Assembly (NCBI GenBank): GCA_016124755.1
Contig: WGNA01000027.1
Span: 55,366 to 119,365, forward strand
From: Bacteroidota bacterium
GTDB taxonomy: Bacteria; Bacteroidota; Bacteroidia; NS11-12g; UBA9320
DNA length: 64,000 nucleotides
Direction: 5' to 3'
Shown: piece by piece, positions 1 through 7,861 of the stretch
Position numbering within the stretch: position 1 is the first letter of the stretch
Layout of the letters: each line of letters starts with the position of its first letter
Notes under the pieces: generated by a model
Databases searched by the model: none
Told to the model about the DNA's origin: nothing
Seen by the model: the letters and a program-made list of their open reading frames with translations, nothing else
Program-made: the position numbers and the translations under genes

Positions 1-2
1 CT

Positions 3-734
3 GATGCATATAATTTGTTTTCAAGATGGTTTGGTACAATTGGTTTTGGATTTCAGATTTATGCCGACTTCGCCGGTTACTCTCTAATTGCACAGGGAGC
101 AGCTCTTTGTTTAGGAGTAAATCTGATGGATAATTTTAAAACACCGTATTTGTCTGTTACAATTACTGAATTCTGGAAACGATGGCATATATCTCTTTCC
201 ACATGGTTTCGCGATTATCTCTACATCCCGTTGGGAGGAAACCGGGTTAATGTTTTCCGTTGGGCTTTTAACATACTTCTCGTTTTTGCAATCAGCGGTA
301 TGTGGCATGGCGCAAACAAAACTTTTCTGATCTGGGGTTTAATTCACGGTGGATTGTATCTGGTTGAACGTTTCATCTTCGGGAACAAAACAGGTGAATC
401 AAAATTTCTGAAGGCATCAAGTGCTTTGGTTACTTTTTTAGGAGTTCAGTTAGCCTGGGTTTTTTTTCGATCGAAAAGCACTCAATCTTCTATTCACCAA
501 TTGGCATCGCTTTTTGATTCCGGCGGAAATGAAAGTCTGATCATAAAGGGTTCAGTAATACTCATTCTCATAATTTTTATTTTGAGTGACTTGGTGTTAT
601 ATAATCGGCGTATTGACAGTTATCTCGGGACACTTTCCAAACCGGTTCGCTGGTCGGTTTATACTTTTTTTCTCTGGTCAATAACAGCATGGGGAGGAAC
701 TACTGATCATCCGTTTATCTATTTTCAGTTTTGA
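3..734 (+). CDS. MBOAT family O-acyltransferase, C-terminal part (cut by window edge)
   Basis: Integral membrane acyltransferase of the AlgI/DltB type, which moves an acyl group (usually acetyl) across the membrane for transfer to an exported polysaccharide. The reading frame is open back to base 3, so the N-terminus lies outside the window; the TTG at 15 is probably internal. The MBOAT signature is clear: FWKRWHISLSTWFRDYLYIPLGG-like block (about bases 171-240) and the conserved His in GMWHGANKTF near base 305, followed by several hydrophobic segments. It overlaps the next gene by 4 bases (TTGA), so the two are translationally coupled. The acceptor polymer cannot be told from what is visible. 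Confidence 0.9.
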   Translation, partial: DAYNLFSRWFGTIGFGFQIYADFAGYSLIAQGAALCLGVNLMDNFKTPYLSVTITEFWKRWHISLSTWFRDYLYIPLGGNRVNVFRWAFNILLVFAISGMWHGANKTFLIWGLIHGGLYLVERFIFGNKTGESKFLKASSALVTFLGVQLAWVFFRSKSTQSSIHQLASLFDSGGNESLIIKGSVILILIIFILSDLVLYNRRIDSYLGTLSKPVRWSVYTFFLWSITAWGGTTDHPFIYFQF

Positions 735-1789
735 CATCAAACATCAGAAATATCATCAATCGTGTTGGGGGACGAGTCGCTTTACTGGCTTTAATATGTT
801 TGGTTCTTAATTTTATTTACACCCGATTTTTCTGGATTGATGATTTGGAGCAGTATGCACCTATGTTAAGCGAGCTCATTTCTGTCAAAGATTCTGCAGA
901 GGTGCTGTATTTTGGAGAATCCTCGAATTTCTCCACACATCCTGATGATTCGTTGAAGGAGCCAATCAGTAAATTTATTTCATACCATTTTCCGGATTCA
1001 AGATTTGCAACGATTAACAATAGTGCCTATCACGCCGGACTCTATTTGCAACTTATCCGGCAGATTGACAAAGGCAGCAAAGTTCAGATGGTAATTGTTA
1101 CACTGAACATGAGAACGTTTGATCAGGCTGCGATAAATTCTAAACTGGAAAGTGCACTGCAAAAATCCAATACTATGTATCATCCGCGTCCACCACTGAT
1201 GAACCGGTTTTTAATGTCACTCAATTTTTATGATAACCGGGATTCCATGCAAAGGGACTTGCAAACCTGGAAATCGTGGACGTACGACACACTTAAATCT
1301 GATGACCCCAAAATAAAATTTGATCCGAATACTATTCGACGCTGGTGTGAGACTATAAAGTTTCCGGATTCAAACGGAATAGAGAATATGCCACTCAGAT
1401 TAATGGCAGATCACAACATCAAAGCGTTTGCGTTTCAGATCAATGATCAGAATCCTAGAGTAAGAGATTTTGATGAAATCGTAAGGGTTTGTCGGGATAA
1501 AAATCTCAGATTAGTGCTAAACCTGATGGCGGAAAATGTGGAATACGCAGACAGTTTTGTCGGAGAAAATCTGGTTTGGCTAATGCGACAAAACAGGAAC
1601 TATCTTATTAATCGATACCAGTCTGGTAATGTGCTGGTGGTAGACAATCTGGAATCGGTTCACGGTAAACATTATCGCGATCAGGATTGGACAACCGAAC
1701 ATTATGATCAGATCGGCCGGCAAATCATTGCCAAGAATGTTACGGACAGTATCATCAGAAGAAAATGGTTGAATGGGTCAACTTATTAA
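731..1789 (+). CDS. SGNH-hydrolase-like partner of the MBOAT acyltransferase
   Basis: 352 residues, TTG start inside the stop of the MBOAT gene. One N-terminal membrane anchor (about residues 12-33) precedes an extracytoplasmic domain. The nucleophile candidate is Ser64 in a GES motif, and a D-W-T-T-E-H motif near the C-terminus, followed by YDQIG, resembles the Asp/His block of SGNH enzymes. MBOAT proteins commonly work with such a partner (AlgJ/AlgX, DltD), which takes the acyl group outside the membrane and puts it on the polymer. That role is inferred from gene pairing and the two motifs; the middle of the protein is divergent. Its 3' end overlaps the convergent gene by 4 bases. Confidence 0.65.
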   Translation: MTSNIRNIINRVGGRVALLALICLVLNFIYTRFFWIDDLEQYAPMLSELISVKDSAEVLYFGESSNFSTHPDDSLKEPISKFISYHFPDSRFATINNSAYHAGLYLQLIRQIDKGSKVQMVIVTLNMRTFDQAAINSKLESALQKSNTMYHPRPPLMNRFLMSLNFYDNRDSMQRDLQTWKSWTYDTLKSDDPKIKFDPNTIRRWCETIKFPDSNGIENMPLRLMADHNIKAFAFQINDQNPRVRDFDEIVRVCRDKNLRLVLNLMAENVEYADSFVGENLVWLMRQNRNYLINRYQSGNVLVVDNLESVHGKHYRDQDWTTEHYDQIGRQIIAKNVTDSIIRRKWLNGSTY

Positions 1790-2220
1790 TCCGCCGTTTC
1801 ATCTTTCGGAGGAGGAGGTGTGTCTCCCTTTTCATCATCAAATGCATCCCGAACTTTGTTGGCGATTCTCTTCCCAACTTCTTTGGCTTTTTCAACGGCC
1901 TTTTCTGTTGCTTCCTGAGCATCTTCAATAATATCGGCAGCATCATCAGCCAGATCTGCTGCTTCCTTTCTAAGTTCAGAACCGTATTCATGTGATTTTT
2001 GAGAGATCTTTTCTCCCATTTCTTTCGCTTCATTTTTTACCTTGGCACCTAATTCTTTTGCGTCTTCAGCGAGTTCCCTGCCTTTTTCTTTTGCTTTATT
2101 TCTAAAATCGGCGGTCTGTTCTGCTGCATCCGATGCAAATTTTTCTGCTTTCTCGCCGAGATCATCAACCGTTGTTTTGGTTTGATTGAACAACTTATTA
2201 AAGAATGATTTTACTCCCAT
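1786..2220 (-). CDS. Ala/Glu/Lys-rich amphipathic coiled-coil protein (YtxH/apolipoprotein-like)
   Basis: 144 residues from the ATG at 2220; an in-frame upstream start at 2250 would add ten residues that do not fit the composition. Almost the whole chain is an uninterrupted charged, alanine-rich helix with 11-residue-like repeats such as EKAEKFASDAAEQ and KAKEKGRELAEDAKELGAK, ending in an acidic proline-rich tail (DTPPPPKDE). No signal peptide or membrane segment is evident after the hydrophobic FFNKLF start. Such proteins are reported under YtxH-like, apolipoprotein-like or LEA-like names; a role in stress or membrane-surface binding is only a guess. It converges on the SGNH-like gene with a 4-base overlap. 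Confidence 0.7.
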   Translation of the reverse strand: MGVKSFFNKLFNQTKTTVDDLGEKAEKFASDAAEQTADFRNKAKEKGRELAEDAKELGAKVKNEAKEMGEKISQKSHEYGSELRKEAADLADDAADIIEDAQEATEKAVEKAKEVGKRIANKVRDAFDDEKGDTPPPPKDETAD

Positions 2221-2311
2221 CGTTGTAATGATTTCACACAAATTTATCATGCGGATTCTAAGTTGAGCAACCTTTATCTTCGCAGCCCTTAACTATTAAT
2301 GATAGTGTAAC

Positions 2312-3337
2312 ATGAAATTGCATAATTACATTAATGGGGAAGAATTAAAAGAGAGAATCCGCAACAGTTCTGAGAAGCGGAAAACCATCTCCTTTTATAC
2401 CTATGCAGCTATAGGCAATCCCCAGATTTTCAGAGATCATCTTTATTTAAAATGGAATTCTATAGGTGTGTTGGGAAGAGTGTACGTAGCCACTGAGGGA
2501 ATCAACGCACAGATTTCGGTTCCTGAAAATGAACACGATTCGTTTTTAGAAACGCTTGATGAAATTGATTTTCTGAAAGGGATTCGCCTCAATTATGCGG
2601 TAGAAGATGATGGAAAATCTTTTTTCAAATTAGCGATTAAGGTTCGCAATAAGATTGTAGCAGACGGCCTTGAAGAAGACATCTTCAGTTTTGCCAAACC
2701 TGCACCTTATCTCGATGTCGCCGCATTTAATAAAATAACTGAAAATCCCGACACCATCGTAATTGATATGCGCAACCATTACGAAAGTGAAGTCGGGCAT
2801 TTTCAAAATGCCTGGTGTCCTGATGTAGATACCTTCCGCGAACAACTTCCTCTTGTGGTGGATGAACTTCAATACCAAAAGGAAAAAACAATTGTGATGT
2901 ACTGCACCGGAGGTATACGCTGTGAAAAAGCTTCCGCATTTTTACAGCACAATGGTTTTAAGGATGTATATCACCTCGAAGGTGGCATTATTAAATACAG
3001 CAGGGACGCCAAAGAGCAAGGTCTTCCCAACAAATTCATCGGAAAGAATTTCGTGTTCGATGAGCGATTACACGAACGCATTACAGATGATATTATCGCT
3101 CATTGTCACCAATGTGGAGAGCCATTCGACGATCACGTAAACTGCAAAAACAAAGCGTGTAATCTTCTCTTTATTCAATGTCCGAAATGTGCCGAAAAAT
3201 TCGAAGGTTGCTGTTCTGAGGAATGTATGGAAATAACCCATCTGCCGGAGGCAGAACAGAAAGAACTCAGAAAAGGTAAAGACAACGGAGTTAGAATCTT
3301 TAGCAAAGGCAGATTCAGAAAACTGTCATCCGTATAA
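2312..3337 (+). CDS. trhO: tRNA uridine(34) hydroxylase, rhodanese family
   Basis: 341 residues, full family length. TrhO (formerly YceA) hydroxylates U34 of certain tRNAs, the first step to 5-methoxyuridine or cmo5U. An N-terminal acylphosphatase-like domain (residues about 20-115, with GRVYVATEGINAQIS) precedes a rhodanese domain (about 130-235) whose catalytic Cys198 lies in YCTGGIRCEKA. The C-terminal part carries paired cysteines (CHQCGEPF, CPKCAEKF, CCSEEC) that probably bind zinc. A short upstream gap (2221-2311) separates it from the divergent coiled-coil gene, so it likely has its own promoter; a near match to the -7 box (TATCTTCG) lies at about 2275-2282. Confidence 0.93.
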   Translation: MKLHNYINGEELKERIRNSSEKRKTISFYTYAAIGNPQIFRDHLYLKWNSIGVLGRVYVATEGINAQISVPENEHDSFLETLDEIDFLKGIRLNYAVEDDGKSFFKLAIKVRNKIVADGLEEDIFSFAKPAPYLDVAAFNKITENPDTIVIDMRNHYESEVGHFQNAWCPDVDTFREQLPLVVDELQYQKEKTIVMYCTGGIRCEKASAFLQHNGFKDVYHLEGGIIKYSRDAKEQGLPNKFIGKNFVFDERLHERITDDIIAHCHQCGEPFDDHVNCKNKACNLLFIQCPKCAEKFEGCCSEECMEITHLPEAEQKELRKGKDNGVRIFSKGRFRKLSSV

Positions 3338-3361
3338 TTCTATTCTGCCTATCTTGCACCC

Positions 3362-4930
3362 ATGTCGGTAAAAGATCCAGTTCTGAAAAAAATAATTTCT
3401 TCAGCGCGATATCTGACGTTTAATATTTCAGGTAATACCGCAAGAGAATATCAACTCAGAACGCTGAGAAAATTACTCATAAAAGCTGAACATACCGAGT
3501 TTGGTCGTGAATATGGCTTCACTCAAATTCTGGAATCACCCAATATGTACGAAGAGTTCAAAAAACGAATTCCCATGGGTGATTATCTCAATATGCTCAA
3601 ATGGTGGGAACGGGCAAGAGAAGGAGTGAAGGATGTTTGCTGGCCCGGTAAAATTGATCACTTTGCATTGAGTTCCGGCACTTCGGATGGCGCGAGTAAA
3701 TACATTCCGGTCTCCGATGAAATGGTTCGTATGATACGCAGAGCCAGTATGCGGCAGGTTTTTGCAATTATCCGTTCTGATGTTCCGAAGGATCACATCA
3801 CGAAACACTGGTTAATGATTGGCGGAAGTACTTCTCTAAATTACAATGGAATTTATTATTCGGGTGATTTGAGCGGTATTACAACCTCACGTATTCCTCC
3901 AATTTTTCAACGGGTTTCAAAACCAGAACCCGAAATAATGTCGAGTGTTAACTGGCAGGAAAAAATAAAACGAATTACCGAGGAAGCTCCTAACTGGAAC
4001 GTTGGTATGGTGGCCGGTGTTCCCGCATGGATTCAACTTTTGTTCGAAAACATTATCCGCAAATACGGACTCAAAAACATCCATGATATCTGGCCAAATC
4101 TCGAAGTCTATATTCATGGAGGGGTTTCCATTAAGCCGTATCAGAAAAGTATTAATGCATTGTTGGGAAGACCGATAAAGTATTACGAAACCTATCTGGC
4201 TTCTGAAGGCTTTATTGCATTTCAAACCCGGGAAGATGCCGATGGCGGAATGCGCCTCATGCTCCGTAACGGAATCTTTCACGAATTCATTCCCTTTGAT
4301 GATGATAACTTCGACTCCGAGGGAAAGCTTTTACCCAATGCCCGTGCAATTCCGATCTGGGAAGCGGAGGAAAATGTGGACTATGCACTGCTTATTTCCA
4401 CCTGTTCCGGTGCCTGGAGATATCTCATTGGTGATACGGTTCGCTTTGTAAATCTCAAAAAGAAAGAAATCATTATTACAGGCAGAACCAAACACTTCAT
4501 CAGTTTGGTTGGTGAGCATCTTTCTGTCGACAATATGACCCGGGCGGTTGATTTAACTGCGGCCGATCTCAAGCTCGAAATAAATGAATTTACCATGGCA
4601 GGTGTCAGAAATTCAGAAGGGTTCGGGCATCGATGGTATCTGGGTGTTAAGGGAAATAACTTTGATTCTATCGACGAAATAAGGGTAGCCGAAATTCTCG
4701 ACAAACACTTGTGTGTGTTAAATGATGATTATGCGGTTGAAAGAAGTCATGCCCTCAAAGGTGTTGAGGTAGATATTCTCCCGATTGAATATTTTCTAGA
4801 GTGGATGCGCGAGAACGGGAAAGAAGGCTCCCAGCATAAATTTCCCCGGGTGATGAAAGGAAAAATGTTCGACAGTTGGCAGAATTTTCTTTTGAAAAAA
4901 GGACTTAAGAAATCAACTGCGGCTATTTAA
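3362..4930 (+). CDS. GH3 family adenylating enzyme, paralogue 1
   Basis: 522 residues. GH3 proteins are ANL-type acyl-adenylate synthetases; plant members conjugate jasmonate or auxin to amino acids, while the bacterial substrates are not known to me. ATP-binding motifs are intact: SSGTSDGASK (about residue 104), YYETYLASEGF, and the hinge-region TGRTKHFISLVGEHLS. The C-terminal GSQHKFPRV motif is typical of the bacterial branch. A second copy lies at 42221-43762 with matching motifs. It follows trhO by 24 bases and abuts dusB (convergent) without a single base between the stops. The start is supported by a TATCTTGC box a few bases upstream. Confidence 0.85.
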   Translation: MSVKDPVLKKIISSARYLTFNISGNTAREYQLRTLRKLLIKAEHTEFGREYGFTQILESPNMYEEFKKRIPMGDYLNMLKWWERAREGVKDVCWPGKIDHFALSSGTSDGASKYIPVSDEMVRMIRRASMRQVFAIIRSDVPKDHITKHWLMIGGSTSLNYNGIYYSGDLSGITTSRIPPIFQRVSKPEPEIMSSVNWQEKIKRITEEAPNWNVGMVAGVPAWIQLLFENIIRKYGLKNIHDIWPNLEVYIHGGVSIKPYQKSINALLGRPIKYYETYLASEGFIAFQTREDADGGMRLMLRNGIFHEFIPFDDDNFDSEGKLLPNARAIPIWEAEENVDYALLISTCSGAWRYLIGDTVRFVNLKKKEIIITGRTKHFISLVGEHLSVDNMTRAVDLTAADLKLEINEFTMAGVRNSEGFGHRWYLGVKGNNFDSIDEIRVAEILDKHLCVLNDDYAVERSHALKGVEVDILPIEYFLEWMRENGKEGSQHKFPRVMKGKMFDSWQNFLLKKGLKKSTAAI

Positions 4931-5920
4931 TCAAACCAATTCTAAGGTTAGTTTTTCTTCCAGTTCTTCAAATACTCCGCGAATATCATCCGACTGATCG
5001 AGTGAAACCAGTTGGGTTCTGAATGGTTTGAAATTGGGAATGCTTTTAAAATAATTAGCATAATGCCGGCGCATCTCAAAAACACCCTGACGCTCTCCCT
5101 TCCATTTTATTCCTTCCTCGAAATGAAACCTGCAGGTTGAAATTCTTTCTGAAATGGTGGGAGGTTCCAATTCATTTCCGGTCTCGAGAAAATGTTTAAT
5201 CTCTCTGAAAATCCAGGGATTTCCAATGGTCGCTCTGCCGATCATTACTCCCTGAACACCGTACCTGGATTTCATCTCCGCTGCTTTTCGGGCAGAACTC
5301 ACATCACCGTTACCAAAAATGGGTATGTGAATTTTCGGATCATTTGCAACTTCTCCGATCAATGTCCAGTCTGCTTCACCTTTATACATCTGAACCCGCG
5401 TTCTGCCATGAATGCTTAAAGCCTGAATCCCGATATCCTGCAGACGTCGGGCAACTTCAACAATAAATTTCGAATTGTTGTCCCAACCCAAACGGGTTTT
5501 AACCGTAACCGGAAGATGTGTGCTTTTCACAATCTCTTCCGTCATCTTCACCATTTTCGGAATATCCTGAAGCAGCGCGGCACCGGCTCCTTTGCATGCA
5601 ACTGCTTTAACCGGACAACCATAATTGATATCGATAAGGTCGGGTTTGGCTTCCGTGGCAATCTCGGTTGCTTCTTTCATTACGTCGATGTCGCTTCCGA
5701 AAATCTGAATACCGATAGGTCTTTCATATTCGAAGATGTCGAGTTTCTGCGTGCTTTTCGCTGCATCGCGAATCAGTCCTTCAGAAGAGATAAATTCGGT
5801 GTACATCAGATCTGCACCGTTTTGTTTGCAAACTGCTCTGAACGGCGGATCGCTTACATCTTCCATTGGAGCCAGCAACAACGGGAATTCACCCAATTCT
5901 ATATCACCGATTTTTATCAC
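4931..5920 (-). CDS. dusB: tRNA-dihydrouridine synthase, DusB type
   Basis: 329 residues from a GTG at 5920. The FMN enzyme reduces uridines in tRNA D-loops. The N-terminal LLLAPMEDVSDPPFR flavin-binding block, the active-site region GCPVKAVACKGAGAALL, KTRLGWDN, and the HGRTRVQMYKGEADW block are all present, as is the GNGDV and GVMIGRATIGNPW phosphate-binding end of the barrel. A longer frame reaches 5971 but would overlap the divergent CPBP gene; starting at GTG gives VIKIGDIELGEF, the usual DusB beginning, with a perfect -7 box (5926-5933) five bases upstream. That spacing suggests a leaderless or nearly leaderless mRNA. Confidence 0.92.
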   Translation of the reverse strand: MIKIGDIELGEFPLLLAPMEDVSDPPFRAVCKQNGADLMYTEFISSEGLIRDAAKSTQKLDIFEYERPIGIQIFGSDIDVMKEATEIATEAKPDLIDINYGCPVKAVACKGAGAALLQDIPKMVKMTEEIVKSTHLPVTVKTRLGWDNNSKFIVEVARRLQDIGIQALSIHGRTRVQMYKGEADWTLIGEVANDPKIHIPIFGNGDVSSARKAAEMKSRYGVQGVMIGRATIGNPWIFREIKHFLETGNELEPPTISERISTCRFHFEEGIKWKGERQGVFEMRRHYANYFKSIPNFKPFRTQLVSLDQSDDIRGVFEELEEKLTLELV

Positions 5921-5925
5921 CTTTG

Positions 5926-5933
5926 CAAAGATA
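5926..5933 (-). promoter_or_regulatory. -7 promoter box of dusB (TATCTTTG)
   Basis: Perfect TAnnTTTG on the minus strand, 5 bases before the GTG of dusB. The box is part of a palindromic CTTTGCAAAG between two divergent genes, so it may also influence the CPBP gene. No -33 TTTG is seen at the usual distance. Confidence 0.6.
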
Positions 5934-5941
5934 GTTGAAGC

Positions 5942-6937
5942 ATGATAATTGAGGGCGAGCGGCCAATTCACTACGTTGCAAGGATTTTTATCTGTGTAGG
6001 AATTTTTATTCTCACTGTATTTTTTGCAGACTTCTTTGCACGAAAATTAGTCTGGCTTTTCTTTCATCTCGATACTCAGATTCTTCAGGTAAAACCGGCA
6101 GATGAGTTTTCTCGAAGCGAGGCGATTGCCATTAAAGTTCATCAGACTTTTATCGCACTTGGAATTTTATTCTCAGCAGTTTTAACCGCACTGGTTGCCG
6201 GACTACAGCTGAAGCCATTTGCCAGATTAAATGTTCCGGTGAAAGCGATTCAGATTCCGTTTTTAATTCTGGCGTTCGCAGCATCGGTTCCGGTGGTTGG
6301 GTATTTACTTACATGGAATCAGTCGTGGAATTTACCGAAAGATCTTGCTGATGAATTTCAAAAGTTTGAGGAAATGAGCAACAATCTTTACAGTGCCTTC
6401 CTTAAATTAAACGACGGTGGTTTTCTGTTTTTCAACCTCTTTTTTATGGCGCTTCTTCCGGCGATTGGTGAAGAACTCGTCTTTCGTGGTTTGTTGTTAA
6501 ATTTCTTCCGGGGTTTCTTCAATTCATTTCAGGCACGTTTTGATACATCACAGGAAGTAATACCCGACGATACGGTTCCGGTGGAAGTTAAACCGCGCAA
6601 TTCTGTGTTCTCACTTCACCTTGCTGTATTAATGAGTGCGGTGATGTTTACGCTGATTCACGCACAACCGTACAAACTTTTTCCTATGATGACACTGGCT
6701 CTGGTGTTGGGCTACCTTTATGTTTATAGTGGTTCTCTCTGGATATCCATCATTTTTCACTTTCTCAACAACAGTGTTTTTGTTTTGCTAACCTGGGCAG
6801 AAAATCACGGATTGGAAGTGGATTGGTTACAAGAAGATTTTCAATTTACAGGAGGTACAACCCTCGTCGCTTTTTTTGTTCTAATTATCACGATCTGGTT
6901 CATCAGAAAAATTTCAAAACCAATTGGCGATTACTAA
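5942..6937 (+). CDS. CPBP family intramembrane glutamic protease (CAAX protease-like)
   Basis: 331 residues with about seven or eight hydrophobic segments. CPBP proteins (Rce1/CaaX-like, ABI) are membrane proteases; substrates in Bacteroidota are mostly unknown. The family motifs are complete: the EExxxR motif at Glu177-Glu178-Arg182 (GEELVFRG), a conserved His in the TLIHAQPYKL segment, and FHFLNNSVF near the C-terminus. It starts 21 bases from the divergent dusB and its 3' end overlaps cdsA by 14 bases, so CPBP and cdsA form an operon. The gene is the first of a lipid and membrane group (cdsA, psd). Confidence 0.88.
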   Translation: MIIEGERPIHYVARIFICVGIFILTVFFADFFARKLVWLFFHLDTQILQVKPADEFSRSEAIAIKVHQTFIALGILFSAVLTALVAGLQLKPFARLNVPVKAIQIPFLILAFAASVPVVGYLLTWNQSWNLPKDLADEFQKFEEMSNNLYSAFLKLNDGGFLFFNLFFMALLPAIGEELVFRGLLLNFFRGFFNSFQARFDTSQEVIPDDTVPVEVKPRNSVFSLHLAVLMSAVMFTLIHAQPYKLFPMMTLALVLGYLYVYSGSLWISIIFHFLNNSVFVLLTWAENHGLEVDWLQEDFQFTGGTTLVAFFVLIITIWFIRKISKPIGDY

Positions 6938-7766
6938 TTTTCAATCCCGCGCACTTGTTGGGGCCCTGTATGTAATTATTACCGTTTTGTCTTTACAGTT
7001 CGGACAAACAAGCGCGGCATTATACATCGGTTTGATTCAGATTTTCTGTCTTTACGAATTTTATCGCCTCACAACCAAGGCAAAATCAGGAATAAAAATA
7101 ATCCCGGTAATCTGCGGTTCAGTGGTGTTCATGATGTTTTTCGCAAATCAGGATGCTGTAATTAATATAGGTAGTTATCAGTATCTGATGATTCCGTTCT
7201 TATTAATTGCAGGCGTGATGGCCGTTTATTATAAAGGCGATTCTTTTATTAAAGACGTATCATCTTTTGTTTTTGGCTGGCTATATATCAGCATTCCTCT
7301 GGCGCTTTTACTCCGTATTGGCAATCTGTCTTTTGACCATTCAGGGGAACTTTTTCCATATCATGGAAGTCAGATACTGGTTGTTTTTATTCTAATCTGG
7401 TTAAGCGATACCTGTGCTTATCTGGTTGGAAGATGGCTTGGCAAAACACCGCTTGCTCCAACCATTTCTCCGAAAAAAACCATTGAGGGTTTTATAGGAG
7501 GAGCTATTTTAACCATTGCTGTTTCTTATCTTCTTTATTTAGTTTTTCCTTTTCTGCCGTTTTTCCATTTCGCAATTCTGGCAATAATCGTGGTGGTTTT
7601 CGGAACATTCGGAGATCTCTTCGAATCTAAATTGAAAAGAACATTAGGCGTTAAAGACAGCGGTACTGCACTCGGAGGCCACGGAGGTTTTCTCGACAGG
7701 TTTGATTCTATTCTCTTTGCTGCACCTGCCGCATATTATTATTTAACTCACTTCGCGGTCATGTAA
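6924..7766 (+). CDS. cdsA: phosphatidate cytidylyltransferase
   Basis: 280 residues, TTG start overlapping the CPBP gene by 14 bases. CdsA makes CDP-diacylglycerol from phosphatidate and CTP, the branch point for membrane phospholipids. It has about eight membrane helices and ends with the full family signature, SKLKRTLGVKDSGTALGG followed by HGGFLDRFD (bases about 7626-7710), which carries the metal-binding Asp and Lys residues. SDTCAYLVGRWLGKTPL is the other conserved block. Its product feeds the phosphatidylserine to phosphatidylethanolamine route, whose last enzyme (psd) is encoded 1.4 kb downstream. Confidence 0.95.
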   Translation: MAITNFQSRALVGALYVIITVLSLQFGQTSAALYIGLIQIFCLYEFYRLTTKAKSGIKIIPVICGSVVFMMFFANQDAVINIGSYQYLMIPFLLIAGVMAVYYKGDSFIKDVSSFVFGWLYISIPLALLLRIGNLSFDHSGELFPYHGSQILVVFILIWLSDTCAYLVGRWLGKTPLAPTISPKKTIEGFIGGAILTIAVSYLLYLVFPFLPFFHFAILAIIVVVFGTFGDLFESKLKRTLGVKDSGTALGGHGGFLDRFDSILFAAPAAYYYLTHFAVM

Positions 7767-7774
7767 ACAGAACG

Positions 7775-7791
7775 TTACGAAATATTCGTAA
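7775..7791. repeat. short inverted repeat after cdsA
   Basis: TTACGAA and TTCGTAA form a 7-base perfect stem with an ATA loop just after the cdsA stop. There is no T-run behind it, so it is at best a weak terminator; it could be an operator for the gdh promoter that follows. Confidence 0.3.
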
Positions 7792-7820
7792 TTACTTGTG
7801 TTCAGCGTTGGTTTATTGGA

Positions 7821-7828
7821 TAAGTTTG
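7821..7828 (+). promoter_or_regulatory. -7 promoter box of glutamate dehydrogenase (TAAGTTTG)
   Basis: Perfect TAnnTTTG, 33 bases before the ATG of the dehydrogenase. A TTG at 7796-7798 lies 22 bases upstream and could be a loose -33 element. Confidence 0.55.
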
Positions 7829-7861
7829 CGCCCAAATTTATAAAGGCACAGATCATCCAGC

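Noticed and set aside
1755..2033. Basic Lys-rich frames overlapping the coiled-coil gene, on both strands
   Set aside because: They are frame-shifted readings of a Glu/Lys/Ala-rich repeat gene.
5921..5971. Longer start for dusB at 5971
   Set aside because: It would overlap the start of the CPBP gene, adds residues not found in the family, and ignores the promoter box five bases before the GTG at 5920.
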